From NCBI GenBank assembly GCA_031268245.1, contig JAIRXN010000018.1, forward strand, positions 1-10,233: 10,233 bases of DNA. The letters run 5' to 3'. This DNA is from Treponema sp. Its GTDB lineage: Bacteria > Spirochaetota > Spirochaetia > Treponematales > Breznakiellaceae. A program made the position numbers and the translations under genes. Below, piece after piece: positions 1-6,081 of the stretch. The notes below the pieces were generated by a model. The model worked only from the letters and a program-made list of their open reading frames with translations, ran no database searches and was not told the origin of the DNA. Position 1 is the first letter of the stretch, and each line of letters opens with the position of its first letter.

Positions 1-543
1 GAGAAAACCCATCGTGATCCGCTGGGAATAGAAGGCCCAGTAAACCGTGGCGCTTAGAAAGGGAAGGGCGAGAATGCCCAGGGATGCGGGAAGAATCACC
101 CAGGGACGCCTGTTGAGTATCAAGTCGATAAAGAAGGGTATCCCCGCGGCCAGGGCCGTCCAGAGCAGGGGAATAAGCACCAGATGGAGAGGATCCCGCT
201 GGATGGTCCAGCCTACAGCACGGATTGCCGCAACCGGGATGAGCCAGAGCAGCGTAAAGGGCAAAAAACCGTGAATAGTGCCGAAAACCCTAAAGACGAT
301 GAAGAGAAGATAGATCGCCAGGGGCAGAAGCACCGGAAGGCACACAACATCCACAAAGCCCGAAAGCCAGAGGGACAGGCCGAAACCGCCGCGGCTTACA
401 AAGGAACCCAGAAAAAAACGGGTCACGGCGGTAATGCTTCCAAGAAGCAGGGCGCTTATTCCTCCTTCAAATACGGTGTCATCTGAAAGAGAGCGGGAAA
501 AAAAATAAAAAGCCGGTATCCAGAGGAAACAAAAGAGACTCAT
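1..543 (-). CDS. Polytopic membrane protein of unknown function, C-terminus beyond the window
   Basis: The minus strand reads open from an ATG at 543 to the left edge with no stop, giving 181 residues. The translation begins MSLFCFLWIPAFYFF and is very hydrophobic. About five or six membrane segments can be picked out, around residues 1-16, 28-47, 60-81, 92-110, 120-138 and 148-167, joined by short loops containing Arg and Asp. I recognise no family motif. The start is uncertain: the frame stays open upstream to a TAG at 577-579, the codons just before the ATG (VYYWL) would extend the first membrane helix, and no ribosome binding site stands at a good distance from the ATG, so a rare ATT start at 562-564 is possible. 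The gene diverges from infC and may share its promoter region. That it is a real gene is well supported by the open frame and membrane-like composition; its function is unknown. Confidence 0.72.
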   Translation of the reverse strand, partial: MSLFCFLWIPAFYFFSRSLSDDTVFEGGISALLLGSITAVTRFFLGSFVSRGGFGLSLWLSGFVDVVCLPVLLPLAIYLLFIVFRVFGTIHGFLPFTLLWLIPVAAIRAVGWTIQRDPLHLVLIPLLWTALAAGIPFFIDLILNRRPWVILPASLGILALPFLSATVYWAFYSQRITMGFL

Positions 544-553
544 AAGCCAATAG

Positions 554-583
554 TAGACAAAAATCCTTACATTTTGCTATACT
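554..583 (+). promoter_or_regulatory. Extended -10 promoter of the infC operon
   Basis: TAGACA (554-559) and TATACT (578-583) are separated by 18 bases, and a TG one base before the -10 makes it an extended -10 element. Transcription would start near 590, leaving an untranslated leader of only about 40 bases before the infC start. On the other strand the same bases read TATAGC (581-576), a possible -10 for the divergent membrane-protein gene, but no convincing -35 goes with it. Confidence 0.6.
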
Positions 584-618
584 GGTTTAAGTGTCCTTGG
601 TTTGTAACCGGACAGAAT

Positions 619-632
619 GAGGAGGCCAGTTG
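619..632 (+). promoter_or_regulatory. Ribosome binding site and TTG start of infC
   Basis: GAGGAGG at 619-625 lies four bases before a TTG at 630-632. No ATG or GTG in this frame gives a full-length IF3, and translation from the TTG gives SDKDLRINEQIRVREVRLI, the normal IF3 N-terminus. IF3 genes commonly use rare start codons (ATT in Escherichia coli), and IF3's own discrimination against such starts provides feedback; TTG may serve a similar role here, which is inference. Confidence 0.8.
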
Positions 633-1169
633 TCGGATAAGGATTTACGGATTAACGAACAGATTCGGGTGCGGGAGGTTCGTCTCATCAGGGATGAGGG
701 GGAAAGGCAGGGTATTATGCCGACCCTGGAAGCCCTTGAAATTGCACGGGAACAGGGTTTGGATTTGGTGGAAGTAGCGCCTCAGGCAGTTCCGCCGGTT
801 GTCAAGATTCTGGACTACGGTAAGTTTAAATTCGAAAACGAAAAAAAAGTCAGGGATTCCAAAAAAAAGCAGAAGCTGCTCAAGCTGAAAGAAATACGGA
901 TGCAGCCGAAGATCGACGAACATGATCTGGATTTTAAGTCCAAGCATGTCAAGGAATTTTTGAATGAGGGAAACAAGGTCAAGGTAACGATTCGTTTCAG
1001 GGGCCGGGAACTTGCCCACACGGAACTGGGTCTGGATGTCCTTAAGGATGTTCTGGCCCGGATTGAAGGGGAATATGTCATGGATAAGCCTCCGATTATG
1101 GAGGGTAAGTTTATGTCCATGATTTTAAGCCCCAAAGGAAAAAAAGGCGCCGGGTCTGCCGGAGCCTGA
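630..1169 (+). CDS. infC: Translation initiation factor IF-3
   Basis: IF3 binds the 30S ribosomal subunit, prevents early joining of the 50S subunit and checks start-codon and initiator-tRNA pairing. The 179-residue product has the usual length (E. coli IF3 is 180). The N-domain carries RINEQIR, the LDLVEVAP segment and the highly conserved DYGKFKFE. A lysine-rich linker (KKVRDSKKKQKLLKLKEIR) follows, then the C-domain with KEIRMQPKIDEHD and KVKVTIRFRGRELAH, which contacts 16S rRNA. The last ten residues (KGKKGAGSAGA) form a low-complexity tail. It is the first gene of a plus-strand operon with rpmI 20 bases downstream. The leader is too short for the long L20-responsive structure seen upstream of this operon in Bacillus. 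Start is TTG. Confidence 0.97.
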   Translation: MSDKDLRINEQIRVREVRLIRDEGERQGIMPTLEALEIAREQGLDLVEVAPQAVPPVVKILDYGKFKFENEKKVRDSKKKQKLLKLKEIRMQPKIDEHDLDFKSKHVKEFLNEGNKVKVTIRFRGRELAHTELGLDVLKDVLARIEGEYVMDKPPIMEGKFMSMILSPKGKKGAGSAGA

Positions 1170-1189
1170 AACTATTATCGAGGTATTGT

Positions 1190-1390
1190 ATGCCAAAAAT
1201 GAAGACAAAGAAGAGCGCCGCAAAACGCTATTCCTTTACCGGCAGCGGAAAGGTAAAGTACAAGAAACAGAATCTCCGCCACATTTTGACTAAAAAGTCC
1301 TCCAAACGGAAACGGAATCTCCGCCATGCAGGTATTTTATCAAGCGATAATGTGTCCCAAATCAAGAAACGCCTTTTACCCTACGGGTAA
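1190..1390 (+). CDS. rpmI: Large subunit ribosomal protein bL35
   Basis: A 66-residue, strongly basic protein that starts MPKMKTKKSAAKRYSFTGSG, the standard bL35 N-terminus, and continues with the Lys/Arg-rich segment KKSSKRKRNLRHAG that contacts 23S rRNA. It ends QIKKRLLPYG, as is usual for the family. The length is normal (64-66). An AGG-containing ribosome binding site (CGAGGT) precedes the ATG. It lies in the conserved order infC-rpmI-rplT, 20 bases after infC and 18 before rplT, so all three are almost certainly co-transcribed and made in coordinated amounts. Confidence 0.97.
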   Translation: MPKMKTKKSAAKRYSFTGSGKVKYKKQNLRHILTKKSSKRKRNLRHAGILSSDNVSQIKKRLLPYG

Positions 1391-1408
1391 AACTACAGGA
1401 GTATTACG

Positions 1409-1768
1409 ATGTCAAGAGCGGTAGACGGGTCTAAACGGAAAGACCACCGGAAAAAAATTCTTAAACTGGCCAAGGGATACTGGGGCCGCAGAAAGAGTAA
1501 CTTCAAAACTGCCAAGGATGCGGTAACCAAGAGTCTCTCCTACGCATACGCCCACCGGAAAGACCGGAAAGGGGACTTCCGCAGACTCTGGATCGTGAGA
1601 ATCAACGCGATCTGCAGGCAGGAAGGGCTCACGTATTCACGGTTTATCGACGGTCTCAACAAAGCCGGGATCACGATCAACAGGAAGGTTTTGGCGCTGA
1701 TGGCCAAAGATGATCTTCCCGCTTTCCGGGCGGTAGTTACAAAAGCCAAAACGGCGCTGGGAGCCTAG
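1409..1768 (+). CDS. rplT: Large subunit ribosomal protein bL20
   Basis: A 119-residue protein, normal for bL20, needed early in 50S assembly. The N-terminal basic extension has the family signature KDHRKKILKLAKGYWGRRKSNFKTAKDAV, read here in pieces around residues 11-39. The globular C-domain contains RKDRKGDFRRLWIVRINA, the recognisable GLTYSRFIDGL and AGITINRKVLALMA. ATG at 1409 follows a good AGGAG site. In E. coli and Bacillus L20 represses its own operon by binding mRNA; no obvious long leader is visible here, so any autoregulation would have to use sites inside the operon. The stop is three bases before the next start, which points to translational coupling with the coiled-coil gene. 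Confidence 0.97.
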   Translation: MSRAVDGSKRKDHRKKILKLAKGYWGRRKSNFKTAKDAVTKSLSYAYAHRKDRKGDFRRLWIVRINAICRQEGLTYSRFIDGLNKAGITINRKVLALMAKDDLPAFRAVVTKAKTALGA

Positions 1769-1771
1769 GCG

Positions 1772-2239
1772 ATGGACAGCTTCGAGCAGTTTAAAATTCT
1801 TGAAACCAAAGTGGCCAGAACTATCGAGATTCTCGATACGGCAAAAAAGGACTGCAGCCTTGCCAGGGAAGAAGCCGCAGCCCTGCGGAAACGGAATGAA
1901 GAGCTTGAGGCTGAAAACAGGGATCTTGAGGAAAAGTTAAAAAAGAAGGATGAGTGGCAGGGGCAGTTCCAAAGCCGCCTTCTTTCGGTAATTGAACAGC
2001 TCAACAAGGTTGATGACGCTATAGAGCAGTCCCGGCCCAGAGAAGCTTCCCTTCTGCAGGAAGCAAAAAAGCTGCAGGCTCAGGAGCGTCCTGAACCCGA
2101 ACCTGAGCCAAAGCCTGAACCCGAGTCAAAACCTGAACCTGAGCCTGAACAAGACGGGGGTGAAGAGTCCCTTCCGGCTTCCGAGTCTGAAAGCGAAAAC
2201 GATTCAGACGGCGCGAGTGGAGAGTTGGATATCTTTTAG
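1772..2239 (+). CDS. Coiled-coil protein with Pro-Glu repeat tail, possible ZapA partner
   Basis: A 155-residue acidic cytoplasmic protein with no signal peptide. Residues about 5-60 are rich in heptad-like Leu/Ala/Glu/Lys (AREEAAALRKRNEELEAENR), a clear coiled coil. A second helical stretch runs to about 103. Residues 107-126 are a Pro-Glu/Lys repeat (PEPEPEPKPEPESKPEPEPE), followed by a Ser/Glu/Asp-rich disordered stretch and a C-terminal GELDIF. The ATG is three bases after the rplT stop, with GGGAG upstream, so it is probably coupled to rplT. zapA follows 10 bases later. By position and coiled-coil character it resembles ZapB, the ZapA-binding coiled-coil division protein, but ZapB is about 80 residues and lacks such a tail, so the functional link is inference. 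A real gene; function not established. Confidence 0.85.
   Translation: MDSFEQFKILETKVARTIEILDTAKKDCSLAREEAAALRKRNEELEAENRDLEEKLKKKDEWQGQFQSRLLSVIEQLNKVDDAIEQSRPREASLLQEAKKLQAQERPEPEPEPKPEPESKPEPEPEQDGGEESLPASESESENDSDGASGELDIF
2090..2149 (+). repeat. In-gene repeat encoding Pro-Glu tract
   Basis: Degenerate tandem copies of CCTGAACCCGAG-like units code for alternating Pro-Glu with occasional Lys and Ser. A short repeat of this kind can change in copy number by slippage, so the length of the tail may vary between strains. Confidence 0.7.
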
Positions 2240-2249
2240 GGCAGGCGGA

Positions 2250-2540
2250 ATGGAAACGGAGACCGATTTTCGACTGGAGATTCTGGGAAGCTCCTTTTCC
2301 ATCAGAACCGGCGAAAAAGCCGAATATCTGGAAACGATTCAGGAAGAGTACCGTACTATTCTGGATGAAATTCTCCTTATTCCCGGCAATCATGAAGATC
2401 CCCTAAAAACTGCGATTCTGGCAGGTTTTATGCTGACTGAAGAACTGCACCGGCTGCGGACAGAAAATCCGGTAAAAGAAAACTTTACCAGCAGGCTTAT
2501 CAAACAACTGGACGAAGCCCTGGAGCGAAACAATACTTAA
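2250..2540 (+). CDS. zapA: Cell division protein ZapA
   Basis: A 96-residue protein matching the ZapA family, small dimerising proteins that cross-link FtsZ filaments at the division site. The N-terminal part has the family pattern of a beta hairpin (FRLEILGSSFSIRTGE, equivalent to the 'I.I.G..Y.I..' core), followed by an amphipathic helix (YLETIQEEYRTILDEIL) and a C-terminal helix with the conserved alanine-rich segment (DPLKTAILAGFMLTEELHRLR), usually 'LLAALNIADEL'. The ATG at 2250 is chosen because the fold begins there; the frame is open further upstream, but that would overlap the preceding gene by 80 bases and adds no conserved sequence. The binding site upstream (GGCAGGCGG) is weak, so translation may depend on the preceding gene. 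manA starts five bases after its stop. Confidence 0.75.
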   Translation: METETDFRLEILGSSFSIRTGEKAEYLETIQEEYRTILDEILLIPGNHEDPLKTAILAGFMLTEELHRLRTENPVKENFTSRLIKQLDEALERNNT

Positions 2541-2545
2541 TAAAC

Positions 2546-3766
2546 ATGCAGCATATTTTTCCGCTACATAATACGGTAAAACACTACGACTGGGGTTCTG
2601 CGGAATGGATTCCTGAGTTAATGGGGGAGAAAAACCCCCTGAAGGAACCCTGGGCTGAACTCTGGATGGGAACGCATCCCCTCGGGCCTTCCGGGGTTTT
2701 TTTTGAAGACCGGGAAAGGGATCTTGGAGAACTTATCCGGGAGGAACCTGATTTTTTTCTGGGCAGGGAACTGTATAAGGCATGGGGCGGCCTCCCGTTC
2801 CTCTTTAAGCTTCTCGCCGCGGAGAAGCCTCTTTCCATCCAGGCCCATCCGAGTCTTGAGCAGGCCGGGAAAGGCTTTGAACGGGAAAACCGTGCGGGTG
2901 TCTCCCTTGAGGCTCCGGAACGGAACTACAAAGACCGCAACCACAAGCCTGAGATAATCTGTGCGCTTACAGGATTCGACGCATTATGCGGATTCAGGGA
3001 ACCTGAGAAGATTCGTCATTCCCTGGAATCCCTCGTAAGACAGGCGGATGTCCTGAAAAGGGATCTTGAGCCGCTGATCCGGGCGGAAAACCTTAAAATT
3101 TTCCTAAAACGGCTTTTTGAACTCTCCGTGGAAACCAGAAAAGAGCTGACCCGGACACTCCTGGCCGGAATAGAGACCGATCCTCCTCGAGCCGGGCCTT
3201 TCATGCGGCGTTTTGCGGAACTTTACCCGGATGATCCTGCGATAATAGCTCCTCTTTACCTGAATCTTGTTCATCTGGAGAGCGGAGAGGCCTTATTCCT
3301 TCCCGCAGGGGTTCTCCATGCCTATATTCACGGTTTTGGGGTTGAACTCATGGCCAATTCGGACAATGTGCTCCGCGGAGGGCTCACGTCCAAGCACATG
3401 GATCTGCAGGAACTCATATCGGCGCTGGATTTTTCAGCCTTTACCGTGCAGATCCTGCATTCCGAAGAGAAGGCGCCGGGCCTTCATACCTATCCTTCCT
3501 TTACCGGGGAATTCAGCCTGATTCGGCTTGATTCAAGAGGTCATGAAACATGCGCGGCCCCCGCTGGCCGGCCCTGTATCGCAATAATCACCGGGGGAGA
3601 GGCGCTTTACCATGCTTTTGATGAAGAGATACGGCTTAAACAGGGGCAGTCGCTCTTTATCCCCGCGGGGGCGCCGGGAAACTTCACGGGGGACTTTAGC
3701 GCCTGCCTTGCCGCTCCGGGCAGGGCCCCTGCGGAGAAGTCCGGCCCGGTAAGAAGGAACGGGTAA
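2546..3766 (+). CDS. manA: Mannose-6-phosphate isomerase, type I
   Basis: Interconverts mannose 6-phosphate and fructose 6-phosphate in the cytoplasm, for mannose use or for GDP-mannose synthesis. The 406-residue length fits type I enzymes. The zinc ligands are visible: Gln99 and His101 in the motif SIQAHP, Glu136 in NHKPEIICA, and His258 in LPAGVLHAYIHG. The signature VELMANSDNVLRGGLT (about 266-281) contains the catalytic Arg277. GLPFLFKLLAAEKPLSIQAHP is highly typical. The C-terminal cupin half is shorter on motifs but ends normally, with a basic, low-complexity tail (about 390-406). It lies five bases after zapA, has little ribosome-binding sequence of its own and is probably coupled. Placing manA behind division and ribosomal genes suggests constitutive expression, consistent with a biosynthetic role; this is inference. 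Confidence 0.95.
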   Translation: MQHIFPLHNTVKHYDWGSAEWIPELMGEKNPLKEPWAELWMGTHPLGPSGVFFEDRERDLGELIREEPDFFLGRELYKAWGGLPFLFKLLAAEKPLSIQAHPSLEQAGKGFERENRAGVSLEAPERNYKDRNHKPEIICALTGFDALCGFREPEKIRHSLESLVRQADVLKRDLEPLIRAENLKIFLKRLFELSVETRKELTRTLLAGIETDPPRAGPFMRRFAELYPDDPAIIAPLYLNLVHLESGEALFLPAGVLHAYIHGFGVELMANSDNVLRGGLTSKHMDLQELISALDFSAFTVQILHSEEKAPGLHTYPSFTGEFSLIRLDSRGHETCAAPAGRPCIAIITGGEALYHAFDEEIRLKQGQSLFIPAGAPGNFTGDFSACLAAPGRAPAEKSGPVRRNG

Positions 3767-3776
3767 AGGCTCCCCC

Positions 3777-4229
3777 TTGAAGATCTATGTGGACGCCGAT
3801 TCCTGCCCCAGGGCCTGCCGGGAACTGATACTGAAACGGGCCGGGAAACAGGGGCTGACGGCGGTTTTTGCAGCCAACCGGCCCATTCCGGGGATCTCCG
3901 GCGAAAACACCGTGATGGAGATCTGCGTTTCCGGGGAAGGGGCCGCGGATGACCGTATCGTGGAACTTGCCGGGCCGGAGGATCTTGTCATCACCAGAGA
4001 CATTCCCCTGGCTTCAAGGCTGGTGGATAAGGGCATTGCCGTACTGGACGACAGGGGCAGGAGCTATACTGCCGAAAACATTCGGGAACGGCTGTCCATG
4101 AGGAACTTCATGGTGGATCTGGCGGAAAGCGGCCTGGGGATGGAACGGAACGCCGTGTACGGCAAAAAGGAACTAAAATCCTTTGCCGATGCGTTTGACC
4201 GGGCTCTGGCGCATCTGTCGAAACCCTGA
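3777..4229 (+). CDS. DUF188 (YaiI/YqxD, UPF0178) family protein
   Basis: A 150-residue protein with the family hallmarks: KIYVDADSCP at the N-terminus (Asp6, Asp8), ADDRIVELAGPEDLVITRDIPLA in the middle (Asp58/59, Asp75 in TRDIPLA), VLDDRGR (Asp91/92, Arg93, Gly94) and a C-terminal RNFMVDL segment. Its acidic residues are arranged as in PIN-like nuclease folds, so a metal-dependent nuclease is possible, but the family's biochemical role is not established. The start is TTG at 3777, chosen because family members begin M-K/R-I-Y/F-V-D-A-D; AAAGG stands seven bases upstream. It is the last gene of the operon, 10 bases after manA. Only 26 bases separate it from the stop of the convergent HD-GYP gene and no terminator hairpin is visible between them. 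Confidence 0.9.
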   Translation: MKIYVDADSCPRACRELILKRAGKQGLTAVFAANRPIPGISGENTVMEICVSGEGAADDRIVELAGPEDLVITRDIPLASRLVDKGIAVLDDRGRSYTAENIRERLSMRNFMVDLAESGLGMERNAVYGKKELKSFADAFDRALAHLSKP

Positions 4230-4255
4230 GGACTTGTTCCAAAATCTACACGCTC

Positions 4256-5512
4256 TTAATGCTCCGGATACATGCTTTGGATCTGCTTGATGCTTGGGAG
4301 GGCTTCAAAGAAACATTCTACCAGTTCAGGATCAAACTTTTGGCCCGACATTTTTTTGAGTTCCTCAAGCACCTGCTCTTCGGCCCAGGGCTCCTTGTAA
4401 ACCCGTTTTGAGCAGAGGGCATCGAAAACATCGGCGAGGGCCACAATGCGCCCGGCGAGGGGAATCTCCTCACCTTTGCGGGGAATAGCCTTCCCTTCGG
4501 CATCGGCCTTTATGGGAGGAAAACCTTCCCTGAAGGGGTCAACCCAACCGGGGTAACCGGTACCATCCCAGTTTTCATGATGGGTAAGGGCAATATCCAG
4601 GGCCATCTTGTCGGTTTCGGAACGGATATTGCTGAAAATCGCCGCTCCTTCAACGGTGTGGGTCTTCATGATTTCGTACTCTTCGGAAGTAAAACGGGCG
4701 GGCTTCTTGAGGATCACATCGGAAATAGCTACCTTCCCCAGATCGTGGAGTATGGCCGCCGTTTTAAGATTATCGCAGAAGCGTTCCCGCTCTTTTTCAG
4801 AAACATTATGGCGGAAAGCCCAGCGATAGTAGATCTCCGCCGTATAGCCTGCCACACGCTTGACATGGGTTCCTGTCTCCTTGGGGTCTCTCATCTCCGC
4901 CAGCTTACTCATCCTGAGAAGCATTTCCTGCTTGTCCAGCGCCTGTTCCAGAACGGTAGTAACGGTAGAGGCAAAGTGAATGAGGAGGAGTTCGTCGTCC
5001 GAAGTAAAGGGAATAGTATTGCCGTCCTCATCCTTGGCATTGAGCATCTGGATAACTCCCAAAAGATCCCTCGTGGAGGTAAGCAAAGGGAAGGTAAGGG
5101 AAGAAATCGTCGTATACCCGGACAGTTTGTCAAAGGAAGGGTTAAAAGAATAGGGCGCAGCCTCCGGAATGTGATACATATCCGGAACATTAACCGGTTT
5201 TTTGGTGAGACCCACATAGCCTGAGATGGTTTTTTCGTTTATGGGCACGGAAAAGAAAGATATAACCGCCTTCTGGCCCGGGGGAAGCTCCGCATCGGTA
5301 GTATCATTCTGGGCAAATTTGATGGCAAGTTTGTCAATCTTGCCCCCTTTTTCTTCAACAGTTACTCTCTCGTAAATTGAACCGGCATCGGCATGAACCA
5401 CCTTGCGGGCTTCAAACAGAATCCGTTCCAAAAGGATATCAACATCCTGGATCTTGGTTAACTCAGAATCCAGTTGAATAATGCTTCTAAAATCCGTATT
5501 TTTACCTGTCAC
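4256..5512 (-). CDS. GAF and HD-GYP domain protein, probable cyclic-di-GMP phosphodiesterase
   Basis: A 418-residue cytoplasmic protein. Residues about 15-190 form a GAF-like sensor (SGYTTISSLTFPLLTSTRDLLGVIQMLNA). Residues 200-405 are HD-GYP, which hydrolyses cyclic di-GMP to pGpG or GMP. All expected metal ligands are visible: Glu212, His216, His256-Asp257 with Lys260 (HDLGK), His285 (MKTH), His311-His312 (HHENWDGTGYP) and Asp361 (ALADVFDAL). Their spacing fits the three-metal type described for Persephonella PmGH, except for about 20 extra residues between GYP (319-321) and IPLAGRI (350-356). GTG at 5512 is preferred over the TTG at 5524 because GGAGG (5518-5522) lies five bases before it. 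No membrane segment or receiver domain is seen, so the GAF part presumably senses an internal ligand. The promoter lies at 5587-5615. Confidence 0.93.
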   Translation of the reverse strand: MTGKNTDFRSIIQLDSELTKIQDVDILLERILFEARKVVHADAGSIYERVTVEEKGGKIDKLAIKFAQNDTTDAELPPGQKAVISFFSVPINEKTISGYVGLTKKPVNVPDMYHIPEAAPYSFNPSFDKLSGYTTISSLTFPLLTSTRDLLGVIQMLNAKDEDGNTIPFTSDDELLLIHFASTVTTVLEQALDKQEMLLRMSKLAEMRDPKETGTHVKRVAGYTAEIYYRWAFRHNVSEKERERFCDNLKTAAILHDLGKVAISDVILKKPARFTSEEYEIMKTHTVEGAAIFSNIRSETDKMALDIALTHHENWDGTGYPGWVDPFREGFPPIKADAEGKAIPRKGEEIPLAGRIVALADVFDALCSKRVYKEPWAEEQVLEELKKMSGQKFDPELVECFFEALPSIKQIQSMYPEH

Positions 5513-5533
5513 GAAAACCTCCAAAACCAGATG

Positions 5534-5546
5534 TGCCGTTCCGGCA
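5534..5546 (-). promoter_or_regulatory. Small hairpin in the HD-GYP leader
   Basis: TGCCG and CGGCA are separated by three bases, about 12 bases upstream of the GGAGG ribosome binding site. It is short and its effect, if any, is unknown. Confidence 0.35.
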
Positions 5547-5567
5547 TTTTAGACCATAGCCCGCGTA

Positions 5568-5583
5568 GCGTTGTTCACAACGC
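5568..5583 (-). promoter_or_regulatory. Palindrome at the predicted transcription start of the HD-GYP gene
   Basis: GCGTTGTTCACAACGC has perfect 7-base arms around a two-base centre. It begins four bases downstream of the -10 and covers the expected transcription start near 5580. The position fits an operator that blocks polymerase; alternatively it forms a hairpin at the 5' end of the mRNA. The matching regulator is unknown. Confidence 0.5.
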
Positions 5584-5586
5584 CTT

Positions 5587-5615
5587 AATATATATCAAAA
5601 ACAGACATGTATCAA
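5587..5615 (-). promoter_or_regulatory. Promoter of the GAF/HD-GYP gene
   Basis: On the minus strand TTGATA (5615-5610) and TATATT (5592-5587) are exactly 17 bases apart, a near-consensus vegetative promoter. The leader to the GTG start would be about 68 bases. Confidence 0.7.
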
Positions 5616-5671
5616 TCAAGCTCCCCGCCCTAAAGGAGGCATCTTGCAAGGGTTGCTTTTTCAACTGCGAA

Positions 5672-5704
5672 TAAAAAACCCCGGGGAAAGGAGTAACCCC
5701 GGGG
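5672..5704 (-). terminator. Rho-independent terminator of the EF-hand gene operon
   Basis: CCCCGGGG occurs at 5679-5686 and 5697-5704. Because the word is its own reverse complement, the two copies pair as an 8-base all-GC stem with a 10-base loop. Read on the minus strand it is followed directly by six T residues and ATT, a standard terminator. On the plus strand no T tract follows, so it acts in one direction only. It lies about 128 bases after the stop of the EF-hand gene. Confidence 0.85.
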
Positions 5705-5723
5705 CACAAAAAAAAGGAGGAAC

Positions 5724-5816
5724 ATGAAACAAACAATACTGCTACATATACAAACACAGATGGTTAAAAAAGGTAACAAGAAGCTATTCAACAAAAAAGG
5801 ACGGAGATGCGGATAG
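5724..5816 (+). CDS. Doubtful 30-residue basic small ORF
   Basis: An AAGGAGG sequence (5714-5720) stands three bases before an ATG, giving a 30-codon frame that starts MKQTILLHIQTQMVKKGNKK and ends RRCG. The product would be very basic with a short hydrophobic start. Against it: no plus-strand promoter is evident, the GC-rich hairpin lies just upstream, and it sits opposite the 3' end of a minus-strand operon where A-rich sequence yields such matches by chance. No homologue is recognised. Confidence 0.2.
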   Translation: MKQTILLHIQTQMVKKGNKKLFNKKGRRCG

Positions 5817-5831
5817 CGGCGCAATTCAGCT

Positions 5832-6080
5832 TTACCGGTTTTTGCCCCACTCGGCAATGAAGTGTTCATAAGCGGCTATGGTCGCCGCCATGGTGATGTC
5901 CTGGACTTCGCCGCGGCCGAGCCAGCCGTCGCCATCCATGTTGTAGAGATGCCGGAGGGTTCCTTCCAGATCCTCAATGGTACAGGAAGAATCCTGCGCC
6001 CTGCGGCGTTCAAGTCCCCGCAGTTCGGCTTCAAAGGTTTCCCGGTACTTTATATCCTTCCAGCCGGTAGAATCTCCCAC
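5832..6080 (-). CDS. Small protein with one EF-hand-like calcium-binding loop
   Basis: An 82-residue protein. The GTG at 6080 is chosen because GGAGG (inside the end of the upstream gene) lies six bases before it and the GTG begins one base after that gene's stop. Longer frames would overlap the preceding gene. Residues 47-58 read NMDGDGWLGRGE, which fits the 12-position EF-hand loop: oxygen ligands at positions 1 (Asn), 3 (Asp), 5 (Asp) and 12 (Glu), Gly at 6 and a hydrophobic residue at 8. Helix-forming sequence flanks it (TIEDLEGTLRHLY before, VQDITMAATIAAYEHFIAEW after), as expected of helix-loop-helix. No signal peptide or membrane segment is present, so it is probably cytoplasmic. It is the last gene of its operon. 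Calcium binding is inferred from the motif only; the single loop and Asn at position 1 leave doubt. Confidence 0.78.
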   Translation of the reverse strand: MGDSTGWKDIKYRETFEAELRGLERRRAQDSSCTIEDLEGTLRHLYNMDGDGWLGRGEVQDITMAATIAAYEHFIAEWGKNR

Positions 6081-6081
6081 C

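Larger units (their letters stand above)
5525..5831. other. Intergenic region between HD-GYP gene and EF-hand gene
   Basis: This 307-base stretch is clearly richer in A and T than the genes beside it. It holds the HD-GYP promoter, two small palindromes in that gene's leader, a strong terminator read on the minus strand, and a doubtful short plus-strand ORF. No convincing protein-coding gene covers it: the longer minus-strand frames (5575-5757, 5630-5869) cross the terminator and show no conserved features. Confidence 0.7.

Noticed and set aside
184..486. 100-codon plus-strand frame in the left region
   Set aside because: It lies opposite the membrane-protein gene, which has membrane-like composition over its whole length; the plus-strand product is a low-complexity, charged shadow.
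2160..2249. Upstream extension of zapA to an ATG at 2160
   Set aside because: It overlaps the coiled-coil gene, adds no conserved sequence, and the ZapA fold begins at the ATG at 2250.
4577..5224. 215-codon plus-strand frame inside the HD-GYP gene
   Set aside because: The minus strand encodes a complete GAF/HD-GYP protein with all ligands; the plus-strand frame shows no recognisable motif.
5644..5660. GCAAGGGTTGC followed by TTTTT as a plus-strand terminator
   Set aside because: The stem is only four base pairs and no plus-strand gene ends nearby.
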